A stretch of DNA of 40,305 nt from Verrucomicrobiota bacterium (GCA_023428915.1 JAEYWL010000052.1:1-40305), one strand, 5' to 3'; counted from the first letter of the stretch, positions 23,189-32,946 are shown. Program-made: numbers and translations. Notes: a model not told the origin generated them from the letters alone.

Positions 23189-23938
23189 TTAGTGCCTACT
23201 TTGGTGATTAGCCAGGAGAGATTCGAAAACTATGACTGCAATGACGGATATTACACCCACGAGCTTCATCGTGTTCACTACGATTCCACCTAGAGTCACT
23301 CTATTAGCAGGAGCTACTCTATTTATATTGTCAAGTGCTTGATTATTAGCATTTCGCGTTGAATCTATAGTTGTTCCATTTTCATTGCGGGATGGTGCTC
23401 GCCTATCTTGACTTGGTAGAGTAGGAAAAGCTGTTCCATTTTCATCGCGGGATGGTGCTCGCCTACCTCGACTTGATAGAGTAGGAAAAGCTGTTCCATT
23501 TTCATTGCGGGATGGCGCTTGACTAGTAACATTTAGACCTAGATTTAATTGTGGAGAGATTTTTTTAGGATCAATATAGATCATGAGACTGCGTTCTATA
23601 TTTGGTGTATTAGGATTATGGGCATACAAACGAATACTAAACGTCTCCTTACCTTCTGTAATTTTATTAAGTTTACTTTTCGTTTGTTCTTGCAAAGTAT
23701 CAATGTTAGTAATGTCAAAATCATTCCCATATTCTTGTTTTATAATTGCATTTGAAATTGAAAGGATCTTGTCTGTCAGGCCATTCATATCATCATTAGC
23801 AATCTCACCATGACTAATATGAATCGCGCTTATTTTACCTCTCACTTCCCCAAAACAAGCTGCATCACTGTATCTTTCCACACTAGCAATAGAATTTACA
23901 AAATCTCTATTAAGGTTAGCAACTGAACCATACTCCAT
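23189..23938 (-). CDS. Unknown tail-anchored protein with 20-residue tandem repeats
   Basis: I do not recognise this 249-residue protein. Its N-terminal ~130 residues look globular (HISHGEIANDDMNGLTDKIL, FSIRLYAHNPNTPNIERSLM). A repeat region follows with 20-residue units built on APSRNENGTAFPTL, present two full times and once in part. It ends in a hydrophobic helix (LVGVISVIAVIVFESLL) with a short polar tail, like a tail anchor. There is no N-terminal signal peptide. A+T content is higher than in neighbouring metabolic genes. Polar repeats plus a C-terminal anchor in a likely intracellular bacterium suggest an effector or surface protein, but this is only inference. AGGAG lies upstream of the ATG at slightly long spacing. 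Confidence 0.65.
   Translation of the reverse strand: MEYGSVANLNRDFVNSIASVERYSDAACFGEVRGKISAIHISHGEIANDDMNGLTDKILSISNAIIKQEYGNDFDITNIDTLQEQTKSKLNKITEGKETFSIRLYAHNPNTPNIERSLMIYIDPKKISPQLNLGLNVTSQAPSRNENGTAFPTLSSRGRRAPSRDENGTAFPTLPSQDRRAPSRNENGTTIDSTRNANNQALDNINRVAPANRVTLGGIVVNTMKLVGVISVIAVIVFESLLANHQSRH
23373..23519. repeat. 60-bp in-frame tandem repeat
   Basis: About two and a half copies of a 60-base unit (containing GTTCCATTTTCATTGCGGGA) lie in the gene at 23189. The copies differ by only a few bases. The unit length is a multiple of three, so copy number can change without breaking the frame. Confidence 0.9.
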
Positions 23939-24240
23939 AAAACTTTCATCTCCTATAATTGTTTACTAAATATAAATTATAAATAACATTCTAAAAATAT
24001 AATAATAAATATTATAATAAAAATCAATAATTTAAAAAAATCTAATATTTATAAACAAATTTAAATCTTCAATAGGCTTCTTGCATAACCTAATTTTCGG
24101 GCACGCACGGGCACGAAAATTAGTTATGCAAAAACTCTACAATGTTCATGCCTCGATGACAGAAAAACCTTGAAGGATAATTCTTAACAGGCTACACAAA
24201 AATCATACCCCTGATTATTCTAATAAACCAAGAGTTAGCT
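23939..24240. other. Gene-free A+T-rich region with an inverted repeat
   Basis: No gene is seen. The first 130 bases are extremely A+T-rich. At 24081-24131 lies an inverted repeat: TTGCATAACCTAATTTTCG and CGAAAATTAGTTATGCAA, with one extra C in the left arm. The loop reads GGCACGCACGGGCA. The loop motif CGGGCACG also occurs (inverted) near 11330-11341. It could be a repeat element or a terminator. The promoter of the gene at 24241 must lie downstream of it. Confidence 0.5.
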
Positions 24241-25614
24241 ATGCATATTGAGCAAATGTATGGAGAAGGCTTAGCAATTTTTAGCTACATGCTCTGGTCC
24301 GAGCAGAATAGGCAATGCGTAATTATCGACCCAACCATTGATAGCGGGCGTTTTATGCAAATAGCTAAAGAACACGGCCTGACAGTTACCCATTTGCTTG
24401 AAACGCATGTCCATGCCGATTTTTTGTCAGGGTGCGCTTTGCTAAGGGAGAAAATTACGCCTAAACCTGAAATTGTCTGCTCAGCCCTCGGAGGGAAAGA
24501 GTGGTTGCCAAGCTATGCCACTATTGCAGCTGAAAATGGGTTTGCTATTGATTTCCCGGAAGGGAAATTGGAAGCTTTTCATACCCCAGGGCATACTCCT
24601 GAACATCTTAGTTGGCTGCTTTATGAAAAAGAGCATGGCCAATTTGTTTTAAGCACAATGTTTAGCGGAGACTTTATTCTAATAGGCTCGGTAGGCCGGC
24701 CTGATCTATTGGGAAGCAAAAGCGCAGCCAAGCTGGCAGAAGACCAGTTTGACAGCCTTTTTATTAGAACCAAGGAACTGCCGGATCATTTGATTCTTTT
24801 ACCGGCCCATGGCGCCGGGTCCATTTGCGGCAAGGCTATTGCCAAAGCATCTTCATCCACCTTAGGGCAAGAACGCAGAATGAACCCTTATTTTGCGCAG
24901 AAAGAAAAAAGCATTTGGTGCCAGCAACTTCTGCAAGACCAAACTAAACCGGCATCCTATCTGTCCGCAATAAAACGGAACAATTTAACCCCCCAGCCGC
25001 ATGCAGGACAGCCTATTATCTTACGCAGCCCCATAAATTTTAAGGATTATTTCCTTGTTGATATTAGAGCGCCGGAAGAATTTGCTAACAGCTTTCTGCC
25101 AGGCGCCTTAAACATTCCTTTTAAACCGCATTTTTCTAACTGGTTTATGAACCTTTATGATGCTGCTGAAAAACGCCCTTTACTGCTTATTCATAACTCA
25201 GACAGCCAATGCGCCAAAGCAGTACACGATCTTCACTTAATTGGAATAGCTTCTATATATTGCTGGAAATACCAGGCGAAAGAGTTAGCAAATGAAGATA
25301 GGAGTTTCAACCTGATTGCCCCAGAGGAACTCTTTGATAAACTTAACGACTTTTATTTAATTGATGTCCGCAGCCAAGACGAATGGCGCCAGGAGCATAT
25401 TGCTGACTCGAAAAACATTCCTTTTGAAGCAATTAAAGACTCTCTAGCTATGCTGCCCAAGGATAAACCAATTGCTGTCATTTGCGGAAGCGGCAGCAGG
25501 GCTTCTATCGCCGCTTCAATATTGGAAGATAAAGGGTTCACTATTTGTAACATAAAAGGAGGTATGAACGCATGGAAAGAAAAACAGTTACCACTTGAGG
25601 TTCTTGCAAAATAA
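24241..25614 (+). CDS. Persulfide dioxygenase-rhodanese fusion, CstB-like
   Basis: This 457-residue protein has three domains. A metallo-beta-lactamase domain comes first: HVHADF at 56-61, then HTPGHTPEHLSW, FSGDFILIGSVGRPDL and PAHGAG, the ETHE1-type mononuclear iron pattern with Phe in place of the last His of HxHxDH. A rhodanese-like domain follows (DIRAPEEFANSFLPGALNIP) whose active loop (HNSDSQCA) has lost the catalytic Cys. The last is an intact rhodanese with Cys415 in CGSGSR. This order and length match CstB of Staphylococcus aureus, which oxidises persulfides and makes thiosulfate during sulfide detoxification. It fits with the thiosulfate dehydrogenase-like cytochrome at 16069. AAGAG lies upstream of the ATG. 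Confidence 0.88.
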   Translation: MHIEQMYGEGLAIFSYMLWSEQNRQCVIIDPTIDSGRFMQIAKEHGLTVTHLLETHVHADFLSGCALLREKITPKPEIVCSALGGKEWLPSYATIAAENGFAIDFPEGKLEAFHTPGHTPEHLSWLLYEKEHGQFVLSTMFSGDFILIGSVGRPDLLGSKSAAKLAEDQFDSLFIRTKELPDHLILLPAHGAGSICGKAIAKASSSTLGQERRMNPYFAQKEKSIWCQQLLQDQTKPASYLSAIKRNNLTPQPHAGQPIILRSPINFKDYFLVDIRAPEEFANSFLPGALNIPFKPHFSNWFMNLYDAAEKRPLLLIHNSDSQCAKAVHDLHLIGIASIYCWKYQAKELANEDRSFNLIAPEELFDKLNDFYLIDVRSQDEWRQEHIADSKNIPFEAIKDSLAMLPKDKPIAVICGSGSRASIAASILEDKGFTICNIKGGMNAWKEKQLPLEVLAK

Positions 25615-25661
25615 GATTGTGAACAGTTTTGCAAGTATCTCTAATTTCCATTGGAGGTATT

Positions 25662-27392
25662 ATGGAAACAAGTTTGCCTGTTGCTGCTAATGCTTTAGAA
25701 TTTGCCCCAAATTTCTCAAAAATAAAGTCCAGCCTAGAGCCAGATACTCATCCATGCCACTGTCAATCTGATCCGGTAGCTTTACTCAATACCCTATTGG
25801 CGCCTGATAAAGAACTCTCTTCTCAATTCATAAAGAATTATAACGAGACAACTAGCCGTGAAGACTCAGAGCTGATTAAAAAATACATTCGCGAAGCTGT
25901 ATATTATGGGGGGATAGAACCCGACCCTGACGGCAAAATTGCTGTCGATCTTTATAAGGCCCTTCACGACTCTGCCATCTTAGTTGGAGTTCATCATCCG
26001 GACTTTCTCGCTGAAGCTGCATCTAATTTTAACCAAATCCTGTTAAAAATCAGGCATGATCTGACTCTCTTCGACCATTGCGCAAGCAATCTCTATGAAA
26101 TTTTGGATCTAATGCTGGATTCTATCACCGAGCATAGCTTTTCAATTGCCAGCCCCGACACTCAAATCCTTCTATACAAGATCTATGGCAATATAGCTGA
26201 TTTAATTTTGCGTTATTTTCATAGAAGAAACGATCAGACTGGCAATTACCTGCTTAACCTGATGAATGCTGATTTGAAAAATAAAACAATCTACGGCTTG
26301 GGCCGCAAATTTACTGTCAGTCGCAACCAACGTGCAGAAATAGTAGCAGGTCTTTATGCGAGATATAGTCTGAATAAAGCCAAAAGCAATGAAAGCAGAT
26401 CGCTTCCCTACATTTTATTTTTTGATGGCCTTTTAGGTATGGGAACAGGAGCAAAAGCCGAAAATTATCAGCAAATTCGCGAATCATTTATCCAACTCAA
26501 AAATACTATTGCAAAGGCTGTATCAGGATTAACGGATAACTGGCATCTAGATGCATTTATCGTAGAGGCGTTTCGCGACTGCCTGGAGCAGGCTTGTGCA
26601 AACGGGGAACCGGAAGAGCTTCTGGACCTAACCTTAAGCATGATGCTGGATTTCATTCAGGAGGCCCTTGCCAAAAACAGTTGGCATTTTAGTTATTTTG
26701 CCATACAAAGCCTGACCGCCATCGCCCTTAATTCACCCTCTGAAAAGCTTGCAAGAGAAGCGTTGCGTCGATTAGCTGAAATTAAAGCGCCTCCAAAAAC
26801 ATCCGCCCCGCCTCCAGCATCTGAAGCTGCACAAATACCGTCAGCTGTAAAAGCAAACCTGAAATCGATTGCTGTTTTTGAAGCCGTAAAACCCACAAAG
26901 GCAAGCAGCGCGCTCTCAAAAGTAAAAAAAATCACGACCCAGCTAATTCCTGGCAAAAAACAAATAGCGATAAAAAAAATTCGTTGGGCTATTTGGGAGG
27001 CTAAATCTATGGAGCTTCTATCCATAATTGAAAAGACAATTTATGAATCCATTCGCATTCAAGCAAAAGGGCAGCTTTATCAAATTTTTTTAGAGTTAAA
27101 GAAAACCCAGGCGGAAGCAAAAAAAAATCAAGAACAGACCCAAATACAATCAATCCTGGAGAAAATTAAAATCCGCTTAGGTAAAAAAATAATTAATTTT
27201 AACAGTGATTTAGAATGGCTAAGCTGGATTTCAGGAATTAAATCATCTTCATCCCGCATATACAGGCACACAAGCTCTTATGTCCTGCCAAGATCTGACA
27301 TAAGCCCTATTGCCCCGCGTCCGCAATCAATGCAACTAAACCCAGTCACGGATTTAACAATTCAACAGGCAAAAAGGGCAAGACATCAGTGA
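25662..27392 (+). CDS. Unknown mostly helical protein
   Basis: I do not recognise this 576-residue protein. It is soluble, without signal or membrane segment, and looks all-helical, with HEAT/TPR-like character. A CHC motif lies near the N-terminus (HPCHCQSDP, about residue 31). Around residue 380 is a proline/alanine linker (PPKTSAPPPASEAAQ). A basic, coiled-coil-like region follows (KKTQAEAKKNQEQTQIQ), and the C-terminus is Ser/Arg/Pro-rich. The ATG at 25662 is chosen over one at 25629 because GGAGG lies five bases before it. It is 47 bases after the CstB-like gene and 79 before the big kinase. It may belong to either unit, and a role in the signalling operon is possible but unsupported by motifs. 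Confidence 0.7.
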   Translation: METSLPVAANALEFAPNFSKIKSSLEPDTHPCHCQSDPVALLNTLLAPDKELSSQFIKNYNETTSREDSELIKKYIREAVYYGGIEPDPDGKIAVDLYKALHDSAILVGVHHPDFLAEAASNFNQILLKIRHDLTLFDHCASNLYEILDLMLDSITEHSFSIASPDTQILLYKIYGNIADLILRYFHRRNDQTGNYLLNLMNADLKNKTIYGLGRKFTVSRNQRAEIVAGLYARYSLNKAKSNESRSLPYILFFDGLLGMGTGAKAENYQQIRESFIQLKNTIAKAVSGLTDNWHLDAFIVEAFRDCLEQACANGEPEELLDLTLSMMLDFIQEALAKNSWHFSYFAIQSLTAIALNSPSEKLAREALRRLAEIKAPPKTSAPPPASEAAQIPSAVKANLKSIAVFEAVKPTKASSALSKVKKITTQLIPGKKQIAIKKIRWAIWEAKSMELLSIIEKTIYESIRIQAKGQLYQIFLELKKTQAEAKKNQEQTQIQSILEKIKIRLGKKIINFNSDLEWLSWISGIKSSSSRIYRHTSSYVLPRSDISPIAPRPQSMQLNPVTDLTIQQAKRARHQ

Positions 27393-27422
27393 GTTGAAGA
27401 AACGAGATGAATTAAGACTGAA

Positions 27423-27451
27423 TTGACAATAGCGGCATAGATCTTGCATAT
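27423..27451 (+). promoter_or_regulatory. Possible promoter of the signalling operon
   Basis: TTGACA at 27423-27428 is a consensus -35 box. CATATG about 18 bases later is a weak -10 candidate. The kinase ATG follows at 27472 with a strong GGAGG ribosome binding site. The -10 match is poor, so this is tentative. Confidence 0.3.
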
Positions 27452-27471
27452 GGATAAAACTTGGAGGATTT

Positions 27472-30400
27472 ATGCCACTTACTCACAATCATAAAATTTA
27501 TGAGGGAAGAAGCTATAGGGTTTTTGCTTCCACATACCTTGATAAAGACGTAATCGCAAAAATCCTAAAGCGGGAGGCTGCTACCCCTCAAGAGATTGCT
27601 AAGTTAAAGCAAGAATGGGAAATTCTGAGGAATATTCAATCCGATAAAATAATTAAAGCTGTAGATCTTATCACGCACGAGGGAGAATGGGTTCTCATCC
27701 AAGAGTATTTTCAAGGTAAATCCCTGCAAAAAGTTTTAGAAGAGCATACCTTATCTCTGGCAGAACTTGCAGCTACTGCAATTGCCATTGCACAAGGGAT
27801 TGCAGAACTCCATCAAAAACACATTATTCACCGCGATATAAAACCGCAAAACGTCCTGGTCGGCTCTTCTCCTAGCGACATAAAACTCATTGACTTTGGC
27901 ATCTCTTCACTTATCACAAAAGAATTTCAAACTGCTCCCGTAGAAGGTGCCTTAATAGGCTCCTTGGCCTATATATCCCCAGAGCAGACAGGAAGGGTAA
28001 ATCATCCGGTTGATTATAGAACTGATATCTATTCGCTAGGGGTCATGCTTTACCAGATGTTTACTGATGTGCTCCCTTTTCAAACTGAAGATATACAAGA
28101 ATTACTTTACCAGCATATAGCAGTGCTGCCTAAGAATCCTTCCGCTATTTGCCCTAGCCTGCCTGCTGCCTTATCTGCCATTGTGATGAAATGCCTGAAA
28201 AAAGACCCTGAAAAAAGGTATCAAAGCGCTTTGGGCATTGCTAATGATTTAGTTTACTGCCTGGACCAACAATTAGATCCCGAAAAATTAAAAGGCTTTG
28301 AGGCGGGTAAACTCGATGCATACGACCACTTTAAATTACCTGATGCCGTTTTTGGCAGGGAACAGGAAATTATCACCCTTACAGATTTCCTGACACAGCA
28401 AAGCCAGGTTGGCGTCGGTTTAGCACTACTTTCCGGGCCCTCAGGGATTGGTAAAACTAGTGTCATCCAAGAAGTCGGCAAACGGATAATTGTAAATGAA
28501 GGGTATTTTATCAAGGGTAAATTTGAACAGTTAAAGACCAATATCTCTTACTTTGCATTTATTCAAGCTTTTGAAAATTTAATAAAACAGGTAATCACCT
28601 TAGATGAGCTCACCTTGGATTTTTGGCGTAAACGATTGCAGGAATACCTAGATCATGAGGCGGGAGTGTTAACGGAGTTTTTACCGTCCCTTGAAATGAT
28701 TATAGGGAAGCAACCGGAACCGAAGGAGCTAGGTTCCGCGGAGAGTGAAGCGCGCTTCAACCGTGTCCTTCTCAATTTTTTTAAGGCATTCACCGCTCCG
28801 CAAATGCCTCTATTTTTATTTTTAGACGACTTGCAATGGGCAGACCAGCCTTCGCTTAAATTGTTACTCCGATTGTCTTCAGAACCTAGCCTTAACCATC
28901 TGATTATTGTAAGCGCCTACAGGAGCGAAGAGATAGGCGAGGGCCATCCGCTTAGTGAAACTTTAGCTAAGTTAACCGAAATCGACCCTTTGTTTCTAAA
29001 TTTAGAGTTAAAACCTATCGATTTACAGGCGGTCAATCAGCTCATTGCCACAACTCTACGCTTAGACAAAGAAAAAGTGGAAATTTTAGGCGAACAATTA
29101 CTGAAAAAGACCAAAGGCAACCCCCTCTACATTCAATATATGCTGAAAAGCTTGCATTTAGAGGGAGGGATTTTTTTTGACAGCCGTAAAAACCAATGGG
29201 ACATAGACCTGAAACGCATTGAACAAATGCCTGTAACAGAACATGTGGCAACTCTTCTTGAACAGCAGCTAAAGCTCCTGCCTTTGGAAACCCAGGATAT
29301 TTTACGTACTGCTGCTGTAATCGGCAGCCGGTTCCAATTTCTCATTCTGCAAATGGTCACTGAAAAAGACCCTAAAGTGCTTTTAAGCCACTTATATGAG
29401 GCCATTAACGCCGACTATATACATTCTCTTTCACCCAACCTCTTTATGAACTCTCTCCCCGAAAACTTAAATGATTTAGCGTTTCAATTTAATCACGATA
29501 GAATTCAGCAAGCAGCGTATCTAACATTAAGTGAAGAACAGCGAGCCAGCCTGCATCGCACTGTCGGCAGAACACTGCTTAAACAGAAGAAACAAGAGCA
29601 GGATGAAAATATTCAAGACATTGTCAACCATTTAAACTATAGCACCCACGGTTTAACCTGGGATGAATTGGAACGGCTTGCTACATTAAATATTAAAGCG
29701 GGTGAAAAAGCTTTAAAGATGACAGCATTTGCCACCGCCCAGCATTACCTGCAACAAGCAACGCAATTGCTGACAACCAGGTGTTGGAAAAAGAATTATT
29801 CGCTTGCGTTTAAAGCATTTACCCAACTTGCAAATGCCTATTATTTAAATGGCCTTTCGCAACAGGCCATTGATTTGCTCGATCAGATTTATCCTTTTCT
29901 TAATAAACGCTTAGATAAAGCGACTGTCATCAGCCTAAAAATTGACCCCTACTTTGCACAGAGCAATCTCTCCGAGTGTATGGAATTGGGAAAAAGAGCC
30001 TTGCTGTATTGCGACGCGCCTAAAATAAATATGGGCAGGCTTCAATTAATTCTCCAGTTTCTATGGCTGCGGGTGCAGTTGTTTTTCAAAGGTACAGCTG
30101 CTATTGCCAAACTGCCTAAAGCCGAGGGTGAAAAAAATAAACTTATGGCTGAAATTTACAATAGGCTGGCAGTCATATCCTTCTTTACCAATAGCGAGGA
30201 CGCACCCAAAGTTTCCCTCAGGATTCTTCAATTTACCCTAAAAAAGGGGCTCTTTCCCTCTTCGCCGATTGGATTGATAGGCTTTGCTGTGGGTCTTACC
30301 CGCCATCCCTTCTATCAGTACAAGCAAGCTTTCGAAGTCGGCAAGATTGCATTTTCCATTGCGAAAGAACTTGAGCAGGAAGCGCCGGCTTATATTGCCG

Positions 30401-32946
30401 CTGCCTTTTATCTTTCCAGAGTAGCTAGCTTAGGCGAGTCATTTGCCAATGTCTTATATAAGGTGCAGCAGCAAATTACCATAGGCAAGGCCTTAGGTCA
30501 TGCCTGGGCTTTTTCAGGGCCCTTGCATTTCATTAAATCATTCATAAGCCTTACCGCAGGTTATCCAGTTGCAGATATTGAAGCTTATTGCGACCAAGTG
30601 CTGATTCAACATTACAAAACTATGAATACCGGAGCCTTGTGCGGTATCTTAAGGGTTCGTCATCTTAGCCGGGTGTTTCAAGGCAAAGAAGAATTGCAAG
30701 CCCCCCAAGATTTCACTTGGTCCCCTGATCCAGACCACTTTAATGAAGCATGGGTGGAGACTCAAAAACTTCCTTTATTTCAATTTGGAAACAAAACTTA
30801 TGCTGTAATTCTACATGCCCTGCGCGGAGAATATAGCGCCGGAGCAAAACTTGCTGATGAAACTTTTGCAGAAAATGAAGGATTCTTCACTCTAGAATAC
30901 CATTGGTTTTTTCTAATTTTGTTTGGCGGCTTGTGCATGGCTCATGAGTCTGCAAGGAACCCTAATAAAAGACTGCAAAATATTCAAAAAATCTTAGAGC
31001 GCCTGGCAGAAGCTTGCCCCATCAATTTTAATGCAGCGCTTGCGCTCTTACGGGCTGAATTGGCTGCCGCACAAAATAAACGCGGCCAAGCAATTAAAGA
31101 AAGCTTATTGGCAATTCAGGAAGCAAAAGAGCAGCATAGCTATATGCTGCTAGCTTTAGCATGCGAGCAAGCCGCAAAATTAAACAAGTTGGAGGGTAAA
31201 TCCGGAGCTTATGCAGACCTCATTAGGGAGGCATGCGATGCTTATAAAAATTGGGGATGCGAAATTAAAGTGCAGCAGCTGTACAAAGAAGCTCCATTTC
31301 TTACTGAACAAGCAAGTTCTTCAACTGCAAAAGCGACTACGGTTTCGACAACAGACACTACCGTTAAATCTCAAGCACACATTACACTGCCTGCCTTCAT
31401 CAAGTCTTCACAGATTCTCTCCGAGGAAATTGTATTGGAGCGGCTGGTTAATAAACTTATGCACCTTGTAATGCTTGAATCGGGGGCAGAAAAAGCTATC
31501 CTGCTGCTCAATAAGGACAATAACTTGTCTGTTGTAGCGGAATTAAATAAAGAAGAAGAACAGCTCCATTTAAGCAATATTCCTCTGGCTGAAAAAAGCG
31601 GGCAAATGAGCCAATCTGTGATCCATTACGTTATGCGAAGCTCGCAGGAGGTCTTGCTGGATGATGCTTGCCAGAGCGGCTTGTTTACAAAAGACCCCTA
31701 TATTGCTGAACATAAAGTGCGCTCCATCTTATGCCTTCCCTTAAGCTATCAGGGACGTCTAACAGGCCTTCTTTATCTTGAAAACTCTTTAACCGCCGGG
31801 ACTTTTACCGCCGAACGTACAACCCTGCTCCGCCTTCTTTCAACTCAAATTGCCATTTCGATAGAAAATGCTTCTTTCTATGCAAAACTGGAAGAAAAAG
31901 TGGCGCAGCGCACACAGGAGTTGAGCGACAAAAATCACGAATTAGCCACCACCCTAACCACTTTAAAGACAACGCAGTCGCAGCTGGTGGAATCTGAAAA
32001 ATTGGCGGCTCTTGGCCAGCTCATTGCGGGGATCGCCCATGAAATTAATACTCCCCTTGGCGTAGTAAAAACCTGCACAACCAACTCTTTAGCTGCCATA
32101 CAAGAGCTCTTAAATAAAATTAGAATGATATTGCCTATTATGACATTAGAGAGATTGCAAATCCTTGAAGAACTCTACACCGCCTCGCTGACCAGCCAAC
32201 CGCTTTCTTCAAAAGAAGAACGGGCCATGCGCAAGGCTCTGACAGCCAAGTTGGAAGAAGACAATATACCTGATGCAGAAGCAAAAGCGGAATTGCTGGT
32301 CAATATTGGCCTTGGAGAGACATTTGCTGCCAAGATTATGCAACTTGGCGAGACCGCCGATCCTTTATTATTTTTTTTAAAGAACTTAGTTTCTTTAATT
32401 AAAAATAATCAAAACAGCCTTACTGCAGTGGAACGCGCTGCTAAAATTATTTTTGCCTTAAAAACCTATGTGCATAAAGGCCATGCTGAAAATTATCAGG
32501 CAAATGATATTGAAGCAGGCATGGATACTGTACTTACACTCTACAATCACTTACTGCGAGACATACAACTAATTAAACACTATGATGAAATTCCACCAGT
32601 TTATTGCCGAATTGATGAAATCAATCAGGTATGGACAAACCTTATCCACAATGCCATACAAGCTATGAACCAGCAAGGCATTTTGGAGGTGTTTTTTAAG
32701 CAGGCAGACAGCAAAGTCGTAATCGAAATCCATGACTCTGGCAAAGGCATTCCCATGGAGGTTCAAGAAAAAATCTTTAAGCCATTTTTCACAACAAAAT
32801 CGCGAGGCGAAGGCTCTGGTCTAGGTTTAAGTATATCAAAGCAAATTATTGAAGCCCATGGCGGTACAATGAGTTTTACATCAGAACCAGGACACACAGT
32901 ATTTAGAGTGGAATTGCCTATAGACCAACAAAAGGCAGCTGCTTAG
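27472..32946 (+). CDS. Giant Ser/Thr kinase-ATPase-GAF-histidine kinase
   Basis: This 1824-residue cytosolic protein joins four signalling modules. Residues ~10-265 are a Ser/Thr kinase: Lys30 in VIAKILK, HRDIKPQN at 120-127, DFG at 141-143, and GSLAYISPEQ. Its glycine loop is degenerate. Residues ~290-700 are an AAA-type ATPase (Walker A GPSGIGKT from 322, Walker B LFLFLDDLQWAD). A long helical, TPR-like region follows to ~1290. A GAF domain (~1340-1465) leads into a histidine kinase with His1523 in LIAGIAHEINTPLG and the ATP site GSGLGLSISKQIIEAHGG. The N-box lies about 200 residues after the His, farther than usual. This order is known in cyanobacteria and myxobacteria. It has no membrane segment, so GAF probably senses a cytosolic ligand. 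The partner response regulator is likely the cyclase at 34861. Confidence 0.95.
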   Translation: MPLTHNHKIYEGRSYRVFASTYLDKDVIAKILKREAATPQEIAKLKQEWEILRNIQSDKIIKAVDLITHEGEWVLIQEYFQGKSLQKVLEEHTLSLAELAATAIAIAQGIAELHQKHIIHRDIKPQNVLVGSSPSDIKLIDFGISSLITKEFQTAPVEGALIGSLAYISPEQTGRVNHPVDYRTDIYSLGVMLYQMFTDVLPFQTEDIQELLYQHIAVLPKNPSAICPSLPAALSAIVMKCLKKDPEKRYQSALGIANDLVYCLDQQLDPEKLKGFEAGKLDAYDHFKLPDAVFGREQEIITLTDFLTQQSQVGVGLALLSGPSGIGKTSVIQEVGKRIIVNEGYFIKGKFEQLKTNISYFAFIQAFENLIKQVITLDELTLDFWRKRLQEYLDHEAGVLTEFLPSLEMIIGKQPEPKELGSAESEARFNRVLLNFFKAFTAPQMPLFLFLDDLQWADQPSLKLLLRLSSEPSLNHLIIVSAYRSEEIGEGHPLSETLAKLTEIDPLFLNLELKPIDLQAVNQLIATTLRLDKEKVEILGEQLLKKTKGNPLYIQYMLKSLHLEGGIFFDSRKNQWDIDLKRIEQMPVTEHVATLLEQQLKLLPLETQDILRTAAVIGSRFQFLILQMVTEKDPKVLLSHLYEAINADYIHSLSPNLFMNSLPENLNDLAFQFNHDRIQQAAYLTLSEEQRASLHRTVGRTLLKQKKQEQDENIQDIVNHLNYSTHGLTWDELERLATLNIKAGEKALKMTAFATAQHYLQQATQLLTTRCWKKNYSLAFKAFTQLANAYYLNGLSQQAIDLLDQIYPFLNKRLDKATVISLKIDPYFAQSNLSECMELGKRALLYCDAPKINMGRLQLILQFLWLRVQLFFKGTAAIAKLPKAEGEKNKLMAEIYNRLAVISFFTNSEDAPKVSLRILQFTLKKGLFPSSPIGLIGFAVGLTRHPFYQYKQAFEVGKIAFSIAKELEQEAPAYIAAAFYLSRVASLGESFANVLYKVQQQITIGKALGHAWAFSGPLHFIKSFISLTAGYPVADIEAYCDQVLIQHYKTMNTGALCGILRVRHLSRVFQGKEELQAPQDFTWSPDPDHFNEAWVETQKLPLFQFGNKTYAVILHALRGEYSAGAKLADETFAENEGFFTLEYHWFFLILFGGLCMAHESARNPNKRLQNIQKILERLAEACPINFNAALALLRAELAAAQNKRGQAIKESLLAIQEAKEQHSYMLLALACEQAAKLNKLEGKSGAYADLIREACDAYKNWGCEIKVQQLYKEAPFLTEQASSSTAKATTVSTTDTTVKSQAHITLPAFIKSSQILSEEIVLERLVNKLMHLVMLESGAEKAILLLNKDNNLSVVAELNKEEEQLHLSNIPLAEKSGQMSQSVIHYVMRSSQEVLLDDACQSGLFTKDPYIAEHKVRSILCLPLSYQGRLTGLLYLENSLTAGTFTAERTTLLRLLSTQIAISIENASFYAKLEEKVAQRTQELSDKNHELATTLTTLKTTQSQLVESEKLAALGQLIAGIAHEINTPLGVVKTCTTNSLAAIQELLNKIRMILPIMTLERLQILEELYTASLTSQPLSSKEERAMRKALTAKLEEDNIPDAEAKAELLVNIGLGETFAAKIMQLGETADPLLFFLKNLVSLIKNNQNSLTAVERAAKIIFALKTYVHKGHAENYQANDIEAGMDTVLTLYNHLLRDIQLIKHYDEIPPVYCRIDEINQVWTNLIHNAIQAMNQQGILEVFFKQADSKVVIEIHDSGKGIPMEVQEKIFKPFFTTKSRGEGSGLGLSISKQIIEAHGGTMSFTSEPGHTVFRVELPIDQQKAAA

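Noticed and set aside
23373..23519. CRISPR-like repeats
   Set aside because: The 60-base units are contiguous, in frame and without spacers, so they are a coding tandem repeat.
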